From assembly GCA_036583965.1 (NCBI GenBank), contig JAZBQD010000026.1:2849400-2913399 (forward strand): a DNA stretch of 64,000 bases, given 5' to 3'. Made by a program: the position numbers and the translations under genes. Under the pieces are notes generated by a model. The model saw only the letters and a program-made list of their open reading frames with translations, was not told the origin of the DNA and ran no database searches. Below are positions 9,753 to 22,453 of the stretch, piece by piece (within the stretch, counting starts at the first letter, position 1; every line of letters begins with the position of its first letter). The stretch is from Prunella strophiata. Its lineage: Eukaryota; Chordata; Aves; Passeriformes; Prunellidae.

Positions 9753-12244
9753 TGCCCTCCAGGGCAGCCTGAGCAAGCCCAGAACATCAAAGCTGCTCAG
9801 CAAATGGTCCCTTTTTCCTGCAAAGCACTTGGTGTGGCAGCACTTTGCTGGAAGGGAGCTGGCAGGCACAATTAAACCTGGCTTTCAATGAAATTTTTTG
9901 CAGTTGCTACCCAGGCTGCTCTCAGGCCTCATGTATTAATTATTCCTCTTCCCAAGCTGTTCAGTGGGCCTGTTACAAAGAGGGGAAAAAAAAAAACAAA
10001 ACCAAATTAAAAGCACATTGCCCTGATTAAATCTCTGCTCTGCTCCTTCTGGCTGCAATCACCTCGGTGTGGCTGAAAATCCTGATTTTACTGAGTTCTG
10101 CTGGTGAGCCTGCCTCCCTCCCCAGGGAGGGAAAGGATGGGCTGGGGGGTTTGGGTTTGCATCAGCCCTGTGAGGAAGCTGCTCAAGCAGCAGCAAGGCA
10201 GGATGGTCCAGCAAGAGAAAATCTGAGAGAGAAACATTTGAAGAAACCAATATCACCTGGAAATATATTTTAAGAAAAAATAAAAATAGAAATAAAATAG
10301 AAATAAAAATAGAAATAAAAATAAAAATAAAAATTAGGATTTCATTGCAATTTTCTGTTATTTTCCCATTCTGCTCACATGGAAGTTCACCTTCCTCTGC
10401 TTAACTGGACAGGGCACTGCTGTTGTGGCTGGGCTGAGAGCTTGTGAGGGCTTCTCCTGAGTTTCCAGGCTCATTTCCCCAGGGCAGGAGCCTGTGTAGG
10501 TTGCTCCAGGGAATGAGCCAACAAAGCTTTCACAGCACATGAGGCACTTGCAGGGAGGATATGGGAATTCAGCTGTGGAGAAGGGATTTGAGAGAGGCTC
10601 CTGCCAGTTTCAAACTTTTTTTGGCAAGTTTGGGTTTTGGACTCTGCCACCTTTGAGAGAGGCGTCTGGGGAGAGGTGGGTTGGCAGGGAGGGGCTCTGT
10701 GGGAGACACAGATCACAGCTGGGCTGTTTGCATTCTCAGATGCTCTGTGTTGTTATTTATGCAGGCAATTAAAGAGCCATGTGCTCAGCTGTGTGCCTGA
10801 TGCAGCTCTGACCACCAGAGCAGCACGTAGCCCAGCTCTCCCAGCTCCCTCCCCAGCTTTGCAAAGGCACTTTTCACAGAAATGTGCCCTTCTTCCCACC
10901 TAAAAAGCAAAATTCCTATCAAAATCCCATGCTGTTGAAATCCAGCTTGGGCCATGTTCTGCCTGGGGCTCATTAGGTGAGGGAATAGGAACCTCCCATT
11001 TGATACAGAAATGTTGTCAGGGAGGGCCATAAAGATTTCATCTCGGTTTTGGTGACAATAAAATGTGAGATTTGATAATAAGAACAGGCTGTGACAGCTG
11101 CTTGTAGACGTTTTCTGGGCTGTAATGTCAATCTGCATCTCTTGTCAATGCTCTACTCAGCAGAATTTGCTGAGATGCCCTTGCCTCCTTGGAGAAATGA
11201 TGAAGAAAATAGCCCTTAGCTCAGCAAAACCTTTCTGAGCAAGAGATTTTTGGTAGGATAACTGGCTGCAAACTAACCAATTTTTTTCCCCTGGTATGAA
11301 TTTTTTTTCCATTTTTTTCCCTGTTGTTCCAAGATAAACTTTCAAATACAATTTCCCATTAAAAACCTGCAAGAAAAATGCTTCCATTTTGCTTGTCATT
11401 ATTAATAACACTGCTCTATGAACAGGGTAACTAAGACATTAATCAAAAGCCCTAATATCTATATATAAAATATCCAGCTTCAAATCTGATGTGGAAATGA
11501 ATTTTTTAAAACATTGGTTTTCAATATGAAGGTATCATTCTTGGTAAATGAGAATGAAGCCCATTATTTTACTTAAGCAGTACATGTGACATAAAACATT
11601 AAAGAATTTTCAAAACCTTATTGATTTTCTCATAAATGTGACAATTCCAGCAAATTATACCTTCAGAATATACATTACAATATAAAGACCATCACAGCCA
11701 TTCTGGGTAGTGACCCTATTAAAAAACCTGTTGCCAGCATGCATAAAAACCACTTTCAAAGCCCATATTCCCCCAAAACATTTTATGGGCCAGGAATGTG
11801 CATGCACTCAGCCAGAAAGCCTCTGGCCTCCTTCCATGGAACTCAGAGGGGTTGGATGATGCAGGTTTTGTCTTGCCAAGCTGCAGTTTCAGCCACCTGG
11901 ACAAAGGGCAGGGTTTGCAAGGGTGCCCTGAGCCCTGGAGAGCATCCACCCCCCGCCCTTGCCAGGCTTTCCCTGGGTCTCCTCCAGCTCCCAAATCAGT
12001 TCCCTGTTTCCAGCCCCCTCCCTGGCTGTCAGTGCTGTTCCAATTTGTGAGTAAAAGAAAAATCTCTGTCTTCTTGAAGATTTATGTTTTTCAGTGAGGA
12101 GGAAGGAGCTGCCCTGCTCCCTTTGGGACCCCAAAATCTGCTGCCTCAAACGCTGCTCTGCAGCCCCCAGACAGGCTGGGCACCCACATTTCAGTGTCAC
12201 CCACTGCCCTGTGAGACAAACTGCTGCAAACAAACCACACAGCA
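9753..12244. other. Unique non-coding sequence
   Basis: No gene is recognised. An (AAAAT)n-like tract (taaaaatagaaataaaa) lies at about 10272-10338. 11400-11700 is notably AT-rich and free of the CA/TG-rich texture of its surroundings. Confidence 0.5.
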
Positions 12245-12466
12245 AGGTTAGGCTGGGTATTAAAAAGAGATTTTTCCCTGTGAGGATGTGAGGTCCTGGC
12301 ACAGGGTGACAGAGGAGCTGTGGCTGCCCCTGGATCCCTGGCAGTGTCCAAGCCAGACTGGATAGGGCTGGGAGCAGCCTGGGACAGAGGGAGGTGTCCC
12401 TGCCCATGGAGGGAACCTAGATGATCTTGAAGATCCCTTCCAAGCCAAACCATTCTGTAACTCTGT
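12245..12466 (+). mobile_element. CR1 LINE 3' end
   Basis: Plus-sense CR1: 'gggtattaaaaagagatttt', 'gagctgtggctgcccctgga', 'ggaggtgtccctgcccatgg', 'gatcccttccaagccaaacc' and a terminal 'attctgtaactctgtg'. It is 5'-truncated. Confidence 0.88.
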
Positions 12467-14084
12467 GCCCTTAAAGACAGGCACATTAAAAATTGCAGCA
12501 TGGCTGCAGTCGAGCTGTGCTGCAAAACCTCCCAGTTGTGTGCAGCAGCTCCTTCTCTTTGCCTCAGCAGCACACAGCTCCTGCTCAGGATTTCTGTTGG
12601 TGATTAATGCTCAGCAGGAGCATCTGGAAAGCCTCAGATGAAGCAGGCTGCAGTAAACGGATTGCTTTGGTAAATGACAGTGAAAATGCCATTTTTTTCC
12701 CCTTGAGAACACCCCAGCAGGCTCTGGAGCTATCCCAGCACAGTGGGGCAACTTTTATTTGAGGGCCAGGTTCACTGGGGGTTTTTGGGGCTTTCAGCTG
12801 CACCCAAAACCCAGGGTACCCCATGAGTGACTCCTCATACTGAGCCAGGACATCCCTGGACGATGTGACATGGAGTCATCCTCTTTCCTCTGCCTTGCTC
12901 CACTTGCAGTTTTTAGTGCAATTCCTTGGGCTGCAGCTGGACTCATCTACAGAGAGCAGGTGGCTGGGAGAGCAAAGATAAAGGATGAGCTTTACAGTCA
13001 GCTTTAAAGCAAGAGTGATAGCTGTTCAAAGGAGTCTACCAAAAGTTGGGCTGCTATGGGTGTTTAATTAACTTGAAAAATGGGCTTTTGCTTTTCTGTT
13101 CTTAATTTTTTTTTTTAAATATAATTTTGCCTTTCCCCAGCTAAATGTATGTCAAAGCTGCAGTTATTTTGCTTGGAGCAAAAATCACTGCTTCCTTCCC
13201 TGTTTTTGTTGTAGTCCTTTTTATAGCACTGAGAGCATAAGACAACACAAAAACATGGCTCTGTAACAGCATTTGCTTTCTGCATTTTAACAGGCCCAAG
13301 TGCCCATACATACCTCTCTGTGTGTGTGTATACATTTATACTGTTGTACCATTGAGGCTGGGTGGGTTTTGCCACCCCACAGACCCTCTGTGGTCCCAAC
13401 ACCTTTAGGGTGAAGCTTCCCAATGCCCTGTCCTTGGGAGAGAGCAGAGGCAGTAACTGAGAAACAGCTGATAATGTGATTTATCTCCCCCAGAGCCTGC
13501 TTTGTGTGACTCCAGGCTGTGCCCAGGAGACAGGAGGCCCAGCAGGCAGGAAAGTGTTCTCCTGCAGGCAGGAAAGGGTTCTCCTGCCAGTGCTGGGCAG
13601 TTTGCAGCCCCTCTGAGCCCCACCCCTGCCTCCTGCCAACCTTTTGAGAGCACACATCCTCCCCTGAGCTTCACAGCACCCATGCCTCACTCACACTGAC
13701 ATCTCTTGCCCTCCTTTGCACTTCCTTGTTCTTATACCAAAATCATGGCAGGTTTCATTTAGGGAGCTGCTCTCCCTTTGAAGAGTGAGAAATCCTGATT
13801 TAGGGGAAGTTCCTGTTCTCCCTGGTGCCATTTGCATTTTGCCTTCAGTGATACTATCCACAATGTAATAAGAATGAAATAGGAAATAAATCCTTCTTTT
13901 TTACCAGTGAACCAATGTTTTCCTTCCTCCACTTTACAACTCCACAGCCTTTATGCTTTTAATTCCTCTGAGTATTTTAGGTTGTAGCTTGCATTCCATG
14001 TGCTGTACAAGCAAGAGCCCAGCTGTAGCAGAAAATTCCTAAAGGCACAAAGCCTCTGTTGTTGGATGCTGCCAGGATGAAATG
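12467..14084. other. Unique non-coding sequence
   Basis: No gene is recognised. A two-copy 22-bp tandem duplication (gcaggcaggaaagtgttctc..) lies at 13542-13585. Confidence 0.5.
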
Positions 14085-14222
14085 AGCACTTGAACACTTC
14101 CCCATCCCTGGAAGTGTTCAAAGCCAGGTTGGATGGAGTTCTGAGCAACCTGGTCCAGTGGAAGGCAGGGGGTTTGGAAGTAGAAGATCTTTCAGGTCTC
14201 TTCCAACCCAAACCATTCTATG
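14085..14222 (+). mobile_element. CR1 LINE 3' end
   Basis: Plus-sense fragment: 'catccctggaagtgttcaaa', 'ggttggatggagttctgagc', 'cttccaacccaaaccattct' and a terminal atgaaa. Confidence 0.87.
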
Positions 14223-14604
14223 AAAACCAGGTTTTTGCCCTCTATCTAAATTTGGGCTAGAGGGACATTGTGCTCTAGATTCATGCTAGGGATGAATATA
14301 CATATATGAATTTATATTTTTATATATATATCTGTATAAACACACATACATGTGTAGAGAACCACTGAGAATTTTTTTTATCTTGTCAAATGTCTGAAAT
14401 GCAGAGGAGAGAGATCCTGCACTTAAGAAATGCAGGTAATATCAGCACCCTCTGCTCTGCCAAGCTCAGAGCCTCAGGGATATATCAGCTCCAGTGAAAT
14501 TCAGAGATGGGATCTAAATTCAGAATCTTTCCTGCTTCTGTCTGTTCCAAGTTTACTACTTGGGAAAAAGTTTTCCAGCTTGCAGTAAAACTCACTGGTG
14601 TGAC
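14223..14604. other. Unique, locally TA-rich sequence
   Basis: A TA-rich run (tatacatatatgaa, tttatatatatatctgtata) lies near 14296-14340. No gene is seen. Confidence 0.5.
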
Positions 14605-14716
14605 TTCCAGGACCTTCCATCTGGTCTAGTGGAAGGGGAGCCTGCCCATGGCAGGGGGGCATGGAATGAGGTGAGATTTAAGGTCCCTCCCAAACCCAAA
14701 CCATTCTGGGATTCTC
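14605..14716 (+). mobile_element. CR1 LINE 3' end, short fragment
   Basis: 'ggtctagtggaaggggagcc', 'tgcccatggcaggggggcat', 'aaacccaaaccattctggga'. It has the same orientation as the copy about 380 bp upstream but is a different subtype. Confidence 0.8.
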
Positions 14717-17700
14717 TGACTTTGTCCCTGTGTCTGTCACCACCCTCTCCCCGGAGCCCAGGGGTGACACTGATGAGATAATGATGCCTTTACACCCCAG
14801 CTGATGCTGTGTGACAATGACTGATGACTCCTGTGTCATTAGGGATTTCCCTTCCCTCCCCTTTTGGGAACATCAGGAGATCTGTTTGCTAAACAAGAAG
14901 TAGTGCCCTGCCTTTTCCTCGATAAAAACTCCCCCCCAAAAGAGGGAGGATCTAAATTTGCAATTCATATGTAAAGAGCTGGTGCCACATGAGTGGTGCT
15001 GTAACTCTGCACCCCTCAAGGCAAGGAACCTGCCAGGGGAACGTGCCAGAACCAAACACCCACCACTTGTCACTCTCCTGCTGCACACAAAGCTCTGCAA
15101 CCACCACGCTCCTCTCCCATTTCCTCCAGGGTTACGTTGACATGTTTTATGTCCTTTAATAGCACCTGCTGTTAGATACCAAATGACAGCAATAGATTGT
15201 AGAGCTCAGAAAAGCTCGTGGAGGCCTTTCAGATCAGGAGGCAGCTCTGAAGCTGCCTGTGAGTTTTACACATGCATGGGAAATGCATATGAAGACAACC
15301 TTTTTTCTTTCTTTTTTTTTTTTTTTTTTTTTAACTGAACTATGTTATTAAGACACACTCAAAAAGTGGAAAAAAGAGTCTTGAATTCCAACAGCTAATG
15401 CAGAATCAAAGATGTGATGAACAATCACATCATTATATGTCAGAAGTGAAGTTAATTTTAAAGTAGTGAAACTTCACATTAAAAGCTAAAAATATATAGG
15501 GATGACATCCATTTAAAGTGTGCTTTTATGAAAAAAGTTAAACTGTGTGTGTCTGCTTGTCTTCTGACTTGGCACTGCTGCATCCAGAGCCAAAATGTTC
15601 ACTCAGGCTGATCTCTGTGACTTTTTGGATAATCTATGTTCATTATGGGTTGTTCTCCAGTGTACTGTAAAGTCAATGGCATAAGGCTCTTCTGAGGGGT
15701 TGGGGACTTTCCTGTGCCACTTTGGAAGAGGAGGTGAGCCTTGGAAATTCAAAGAGCACTTGATTTGTGGGTGAGAAACAGCACCTCTTTGCAGGGACTA
15801 TTCAGGTTGCAGATGTCTTTTCTCTCTCCTTCTGCCCCACTGCACATCCTGAGTGCTCAGTAACCTCTGGACTGGTAGAAGAGAGCTGAAAGAAAGATCT
15901 GATAAGCTCAGAGCAGCACGGCAGAAACACTTCCAAAATTAAAAGTAGCCAGGTTCTGTGGGCAATAACACTGACACATGCCTTTTGGGACTATTCTTAT
16001 TTTCACATCCAGTTTTACAGGGTGCTCCCTGCCACATCTGATGACATGGGAAGCTGCAGTATCTCCTCAGGATGAGGCACCCTGAGGGCTCACCATGCAC
16101 CCAAGACACTCCCCCTGGCTTCTTGGCCACAACCAGGCCCAGAGAATGCTGTGTGAGAAGCCAAATGGAGCTCCAAGAGGAGAAGCTGCCTGCCTCACAT
16201 CAAAGTGTCACACCAAAGTGTCCAACAAAAGTGAACAATTTCCCCAGTTGGTGGCAAGAACCTTGGGCTTGGGAAGGATGATGATCAGTGAGAGTGGAGC
16301 TGTCACTATTTGGGTCCTAAATGAAAGCCACCAACTTTCACTGCCATGGTAGGCTGGCATGGGAGGGGTCAGCAGAGGGAAAGCTGATCACTTGGTCACT
16401 TGGTGGCATCCCTGGTCAACCTGTAAAGGGACTTGGAGAGCTGAAAAGGGCTGAAAGCTGACATGTCAATGCTGAAATACCAGTTTGTATGTGATGCTGC
16501 TTCACCAGAGCCTTCCTGGCTCAATGTGAAGTGCCTCTGCAGCAGAGAGGACCTTGGCAAAGCCCAGCAGGACCTTGCATTTTTCCCAGGTTCATCCCAG
16601 GGCAGGGACCACTTTGGCATCAGCAAAACGTGCTGCCCAAGATGCTGGGACTGGAATAAGCATTAAAATCCAACATTCAGCTCTTCCCTGGCTGCAGGGA
16701 GCAGAACCTGCCAGGGCAGAGCAGCAGCTGCTCTTCCCCCTGCTCCCAAGGACCAGGGAATGTGAGCACCACCATTACTGAGCACAATTAATTCATTCTT
16801 GATTCAGTCTTTCATTTCAATGTTCTCCAAGGGGAATCTTTCTGAGACTGAAGACTCAAAAGCACAGTGCAGGCAAAGCAGAACATGTTCAGTGTAACTA
16901 ACAGTGCAGACATCTCCCTCCCACAGAAATTATATTGTGTATGGGAGATTATTCTATCTCTCACTCTGCATTTTTACATTCTGTTTACTAGAGCAGCCTG
17001 AGACAAAACCTTGTGTTTCCTAACATGGAGAAACCTGGCAGATCCCTCACATTTTTCACAGCCCTTCCTCACCAGCTCACTTTCCTGGGTGGTTTTGGTA
17101 GTACCACAGTGAGAGAAAGGAGAGTAAGAAGTGCTGGACTCCAGGAAGTCCCAATATAAACTCGCCTCAGTGGGAACAAAATTATCATCTCGCCTCATTT
17201 TATTTCCTATACAGAACTAAATGAATCATATAAGAGGAATCACAGGCTGAAGGAGGCAGTGATTTGCAGGAAGATTTGCTTCCACTGCTTTTGAGCAGCA
17301 TGGAAAAAATGGATCAGATCAGAAACACGAGCCCAGAAAGGACCAGGATAGATTTGACACTTTAGGATTAATTTTCTTTTAAGATACCCATTGTAAGAAA
17401 TGTGATTGTGTAAAAGATGACACAGTTACAGATGAGGAGTGATGGGCTGAGGAAATAGCAGATAAAAGAAAAAAGAAAAAAGCAAAAGCTGAAATGGGTC
17501 AATTAATTATCTTTAAAAACTATATATATTTTTTGGAGGAAATTGTGTCTTTCTGAAATGGTGCCAACCTTTGATCACAGCTCCCTGGCTGTACTGAAAG
17601 CATCCTCTAATGCATATTAAGGAAATTTGGGTGGGAGTGTGTGTGTGTGTCTCTTACTCCTCTCCCCAAATTCAGCTCCCACCCCTGCACTGCCTTAGCT

Positions 17701-19950
17701 GCTTCCATGGGGAGAGTGACAAAAATCATCCCTGCAGGTTAACTTTGACCTGAGCTGGGGGCAGGCTTGAGAAGACAGAAGGGTTTTATTTCCTCTTGTT
17801 GTTCCAGGGGTGGATGGTGGCTGACAGACTGGAGCAAGGTCTGTGTTCAAAGGCTGAGCTACAGCTGAGTGTGCCTCGTGGATCAAGGGGAAGCAGCTCC
17901 CCTGGAGCTCTGCCCTGCAGCTCCCAGCATGGCTGGAAACACTTCCCAGGCAGCAGCTCTGGTCCTGGTTCCCTGCAGGAGCTCTGGGGCCACCAAGCAC
18001 TTCTGGTTTTCTAGGACAGAGCAGGTTTGATGTGCTCAGGATGGTTAAAAGCTGTGTTTTCCTTCTCTTTTCCTTCTTCACCAATAATTTGCCCCCAAAA
18101 GCAATAAAACCAGCAAAACCATCCCAGTCAGACTCATTACTTTGTTTGCCACAGGGAAACTGGCTCAAGCTGAGGGTCTCTGGGATTGGTGAGGGCCCTG
18201 AGCATGTTCCCCACCTTTGGCAGAATAAAGATCCAAAATTTCCCTGAGGGGGTCCTTAGGATCTTATTCTCACTCAGCCTTTTTTGGGGACCATCCACTT
18301 GGATGCTACATTGAGTTTCTCTCTGGGTACAGAGTTGTCTGGAAGGTATTTAAAACACTGGCATTCTGAAGAATTACTGCTTCTAATTGTATTTTCAACT
18401 TAAATTAGTTTCATACCACAGGAGGTGTGAGAGTCTGTGCTGGCAGGGAGAGCTGGTGCTGATCTGCAGGAAGGGTCTCATCTCCATGTATGCCTCATGC
18501 TCATCTTGCAGACAAGTGGCTACAGGGTAAGACCCCACAGAGAACACATCTGCAGAGAAAAATGGTTACAGCAGCAGCTTCCTGAAAGCTCTGTGCATGG
18601 AGAGAGAGGCACATAAAATCACAGGGAGAATGGAGGCAAATGGAGGCCAATAAATCACAGGGAGATGGGGCCGTGCACTCTCTGCAGGGCTCACAAGCAG
18701 CAGGATTTCATCCAACTTGTTTTTGTAACATTACTTTCACTTGGGTTGACAGAACTGGTTGTGCTGCACACATGAGATGTGTTTGCTGTGGCAGGAGTCA
18801 CTGCTGCTGCTCCACCAGAGTGTGTTTTGTGCTCACAGGTGCCATGGGACACTCTCCATCCTGAGCCCAGGCTGGGGCTGCAGAAAACAGACCTGAACTG
18901 CTCTGTGCATGTAAACATCATGTGATTCCTAAACACCCACTGATGGAGAGACACACCTGATCCCAGGAAAGGCTGGGATGGGAACAGAGGGTATCTTCAC
19001 AAGGTTTGCTCAGGTCCCATCCCATCTGTGCACTCCCAAAGTCCTCTAGATATGGGTGAGAACAGGAAAGAATTGATGATGTCTGTTAGGCCCAATGCAG
19101 GGACATTTTAGAAGATTTAAGGATTTGTGCTCCTCAGGAGCTCTCTGCAGACAGCCAGGGTCACACCATCTTCTGGGTTATTAGAGCAGCTCTGTCAATA
19201 CTGGCCAAACTAGGCTAAACTGTCTCCTTGTTTCCATAGTGACATTTCTGCCTGTGTGAGTAATTTTGGGCTCTTCTTTGTTGCACTCAAAAACACAAAG
19301 CGAAAACAGAGGCTTAGCAGGCAATGTGACTATTGAGCATCAAGGGGATGTCCCAATGGAGCTGCATCCACAGGGACAGCACAGTGCAGATGTGCCTTCC
19401 CTGGGCAGGGCAGCCACACAGATTTCTCTCCCCCATTTTCTGGTGTATAAATACCCAAAAAAAGCAAATTGTCTCCAGCTTTGTTTCCCAGCTGGTAACA
19501 GTGTCTGCCCAAGGACTGACTGTGCTCTTTTTTGAGAGCATCACACATCCAAAATAACCTCAGAGAGCAGTGCCTGGTAACTGGCACCAGCATGGGGGCT
19601 GTGATGGTGCTCTGGTGTTCATTCAGATGTGACTGAACCTCAGTTCCCAATCCTTTAAATGGGAAAAGTCCACCCTGCAGAGAGAACCACTGTGACCCTT
19701 CTGGCTCTGCTGGTTAGTTAGGACCTAACCCTAAACTAAACCCTGCTAATGAACCTAATTTGGGGTTACCAGTGGGGTGGTTCAGCCTCCAGCACTGGCC
19801 TTTGTGGTGTCCAGTGTCCCCAGCATGGCCAGTGCTGTGCTCCAACACTCCTCCCAGTGCAGTGGGTGTGGAAGAGGTTCTACAGCAACTTCTGTGAGCC
19901 AGAGAGGAGTTGGAGAAGAGGATCCATGCTTGCCCCTGAAAGAATTTTCT
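14717..19950. other. Long unique non-coding stretch
   Basis: No protein domain, RNA gene or repeat family is recognised over about 5.2 kb. It contains a 21-T run at 15312-15332, a small (GT)n at about 17638-17650, and a duplicated phrase (aaatcacagggaga twice, about 18616-18665). Confidence 0.5.
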
Positions 19951-19964
19951 ACCAAGGTCGTTGA

Positions 19965-20105
19965 CATAGAAACCAAGAAGAAATATGGGTTAAAGATTTG
20001 ATTACTGGAAGGTGGACTGGCTCAGTGGAATTAATAACCTGAAGGAAGGGACATGTGTGCTCTGACAGAGAGTGGCCCTTGTGGGGTTTTTGCTCCTTGT
20101 GCTAA
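19965..20105 (+). pseudogene. Decayed retroviral pol remnant (integrase C-terminal region)
   Basis: In one plus frame, the stretch at about 19983-20020 reads IWVKDLITGRWTG. This resembles the C-terminal DNA-binding region of betaretrovirus-like (class II ERV) integrases as I remember that family. The same frame is closed upstream by TGA at 19962-19964, within by TGA at 20040-20042 and downstream by TAA at 20103-20105, so nothing functional can be made. No reverse transcriptase, gag or env neighbour is legible. It is either an isolated old scrap or a provirus too decayed to recognise. Moderate confidence, since it rests on one short motif. Confidence 0.5.
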
Positions 20106-21127
20106 GTCTTATCTGGAGTATGTAGGAAGGAGCAGGATGGGTGGTTCTACAGCTGAAGTGGAATGAGTGGGTGACACTGGCCACTAGGTGGGTTGAAGCG
20201 TGGACCCTCAAAGAACATGCTGTGAAGATGATAATTCAGAAGGATAAATAAGAGACACCTGCAACTGCCTATTCCAAAAAGCACTTTGTTTGTCTCTCGT
20301 GACCAATGAGTAAAGAGCAAACTGATGAGTTTTGTAACAATGTATAAAAAAAAAACCAGTTTGAAGCCTCCTGAAAATGGAGTGTGTTTCTTTGTGTTGT
20401 CTCTGTCTCAACTACAACAAGTGGGAGCTGAAACCACATCATTCCTCCAACCTTGTGCAAGCTAGTGAACAAAACAACCCCTGTTTCCATGTGTTTTACC
20501 AAACTCACATTCTCTAATTGCAAAAGAGACACCCCAGTCTGGAGAACAAATGGCCAGGGTCTGGTGATCAACATGATGAATTTGGCCATGTGTGCTGTGT
20601 TTGTTCAGTGAAGTACAGTTGTCAAATAATATGCTTCCAGGCTCTGTGAAGCAAATTAATTTTGTATCCTTTAATCAAAAAACCCTTATATTTTTCAAAA
20701 CAATACCCTCTTTGCCTCCCCTGAGGGCCCTGCAGAGCATAAAGCAATGCACAGAAAGGAGAGAAATGGATGGAGAAAATAAACGCAGTGACAACATGAC
20801 AAATCTTTATAATCTGGGAGAAATTTCTGCTGTTTTTTATTGCTGTGTGGATCTGAGCCCGGAGTTCTGTTATCTGCTGTGGTAAATAAGGATGAATTAA
20901 TGTGAAAAAAAAAAAAAAAAAAAAGAAGTGTATTTTTAGCATGAATATACTGCTGAGTAATGTAGTGGGTTTTTGCTGCTTGGGAACACAGAGACCAAGC
21001 CTTATTCCAATGGAACCCTTCTGCAACCCTGACAAGCACATCCTGCTGACACATCCTAAAGCCAGGAACATCCAGGGTCATGAGGACTGCCTGTGGGGAG
21101 TCAATCAACACTCCAGGAATGGAAGAC
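20106..21127. other. Unique sequence with a poly-A run
   Basis: There is a TATA-like tgtataaaaaaaaaacc at about 20341-20357 and a 20-A run at 20905-20924. 20110-20420 could be 3' flank or LTR of the pol remnant, but I found no convincing TG...CA ends. No gene is recognised. Confidence 0.45.
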
Positions 21128-21290
21128 AACGAGCAGAAAATCAGTTTAAGAAAGAGTTTTTAAGAGAGTATGTGAATTAGTATTGGAACTCCTTGTCACA
21201 GGATGCTGTGGGTGCTAGGAGATGACAAAGCTCAAAAACAAGTGGGGGAAAGTTACAGAAGAAAACATCATTGAGGGATCTCAAATACCA
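21128..21290 (+). mobile_element. Old CR1-like LINE remnant
   Basis: The phrase 'ggaactccttgtcacaggat' followed by 'gctgtgggtgctaggagatg' resembles the ORF2 C-terminal region of ancient amniote CR1/L3-type LINEs. It is strongly diverged, with unclear ends. Confidence 0.45.
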
Positions 21291-22453
21291 GGACAGAATC
21301 TCTGGGCTGGGCAGTGCCAGGGCTGGGCTGGGCAGTGCCAGGGCTGCATGGGAGGGTCTGGAGCATTTCCTAGGGAAGTGCTGCTGTCTGCTTGCCCCCT
21401 TTGCAGCCTCTCCTGGCTGCTAGAGTGACCTCCAGCACGACCCAGCACAGACACTGCCAACTTCTGAGGGAAGGCTTCATCCACAGCCTCCCTCCCTGGT
21501 GCTGCACATAACCAATATGGACCCAAACCAGCAAGAAATTATGGGATTTAGGGTCTCTGAAGTTCTGATTCAGGGACAAAAAGAACAAGGGAATTTGGGC
21601 TAAACTGATAAGACCCCTGATGTAGATAAGGCACTGATGTCCTGAGTATGGTGCCATGGAAACCAGGTGTGAGCAGGATTTGGCTGCAAGCACTGAGGCC
21701 TTGGAGGTGCCCCTCTTGAGTGGTGACTCATGAGTGATCCTTTGGAAAGGTACAGACCCAGCACCTCAGTGTTCCTTAGCAGAGATGAGCTCAGTTTTTA
21801 ACCAAAAAAATCTTCCCCCACACCAGTTTTCCACACAAGCTGTACTGAAAATGTCTTTATATTCATTGTGTGTGATGAAGCTTTCCTAGGGCTCAGCCAG
21901 GTAAAATTTTTGGGTTTTATGGCCCTGCTGTCTCAGCAATCCAATCTGGATGAATAAGAAAACTGAACATATCTCTACTCTTGTTTTATTCTGGAGTGTC
22001 AGAAGAGAATGTGAATGGGCTGGATGTCCTCTCTACCTGTTCCAAACAAATTCCTCTTCTCTCAGGTGAGTGTGGTTGAAAGAAGCTGCTGTTCAGACTA
22101 GTGTCTACCCCAGAGAACAAGCTAACTGGTAGGGTTAAGAGGGCAATAATGGTTACATTTCCAAATCACCAGTTTGTGTGTTGCAAATTCATCCCTAAGG
22201 CTGGGAAATCTCCCCTTGCCCCAGTGGGAGCAGAGTCATCATTGCTGTCTGTGTCATTAGCCTTCCCAGCCACTTTTATCTCATGGCATAAACAGAGTTC
22301 ACATCCTCAAGGGACACCCACAGCAGCATTTTGGCTTCCCTGCTCCCTCAGACCTGATCCCTGCTCCAGATTAGGGTTTGCACTTCAGTAAACACCTGAT
22401 TTTCAGCAAGTGCAGCAACCCCAGTGGGGCTTTCCCTGTGCCAAGCATCAGGC
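21291..22453. other. Unique sequence with a small tandem duplication
   Basis: A two-copy perfect 21-bp repeat (gggctgggcagtgccagggc + t) lies at 21304-21345. No gene is recognised in the rest. Confidence 0.5.

Noticed and set aside
11889..12573. 172- and 160-codon minus-strand frames
   Set aside because: They run antisense through the CR1 at 12245-12466; chance frames over a retroelement.
19718..19745. Interstitial telomere remnant (ttaggacctaaccctaaacta)
   Set aside because: Only one exact CCCTAA and no tandem run; chance-level similarity.
20110..20420. 3' LTR belonging to the pol remnant
   Set aside because: There is a TATA-like word, but no matching TG...CA termini, inverted repeat or target duplication could be fixed.
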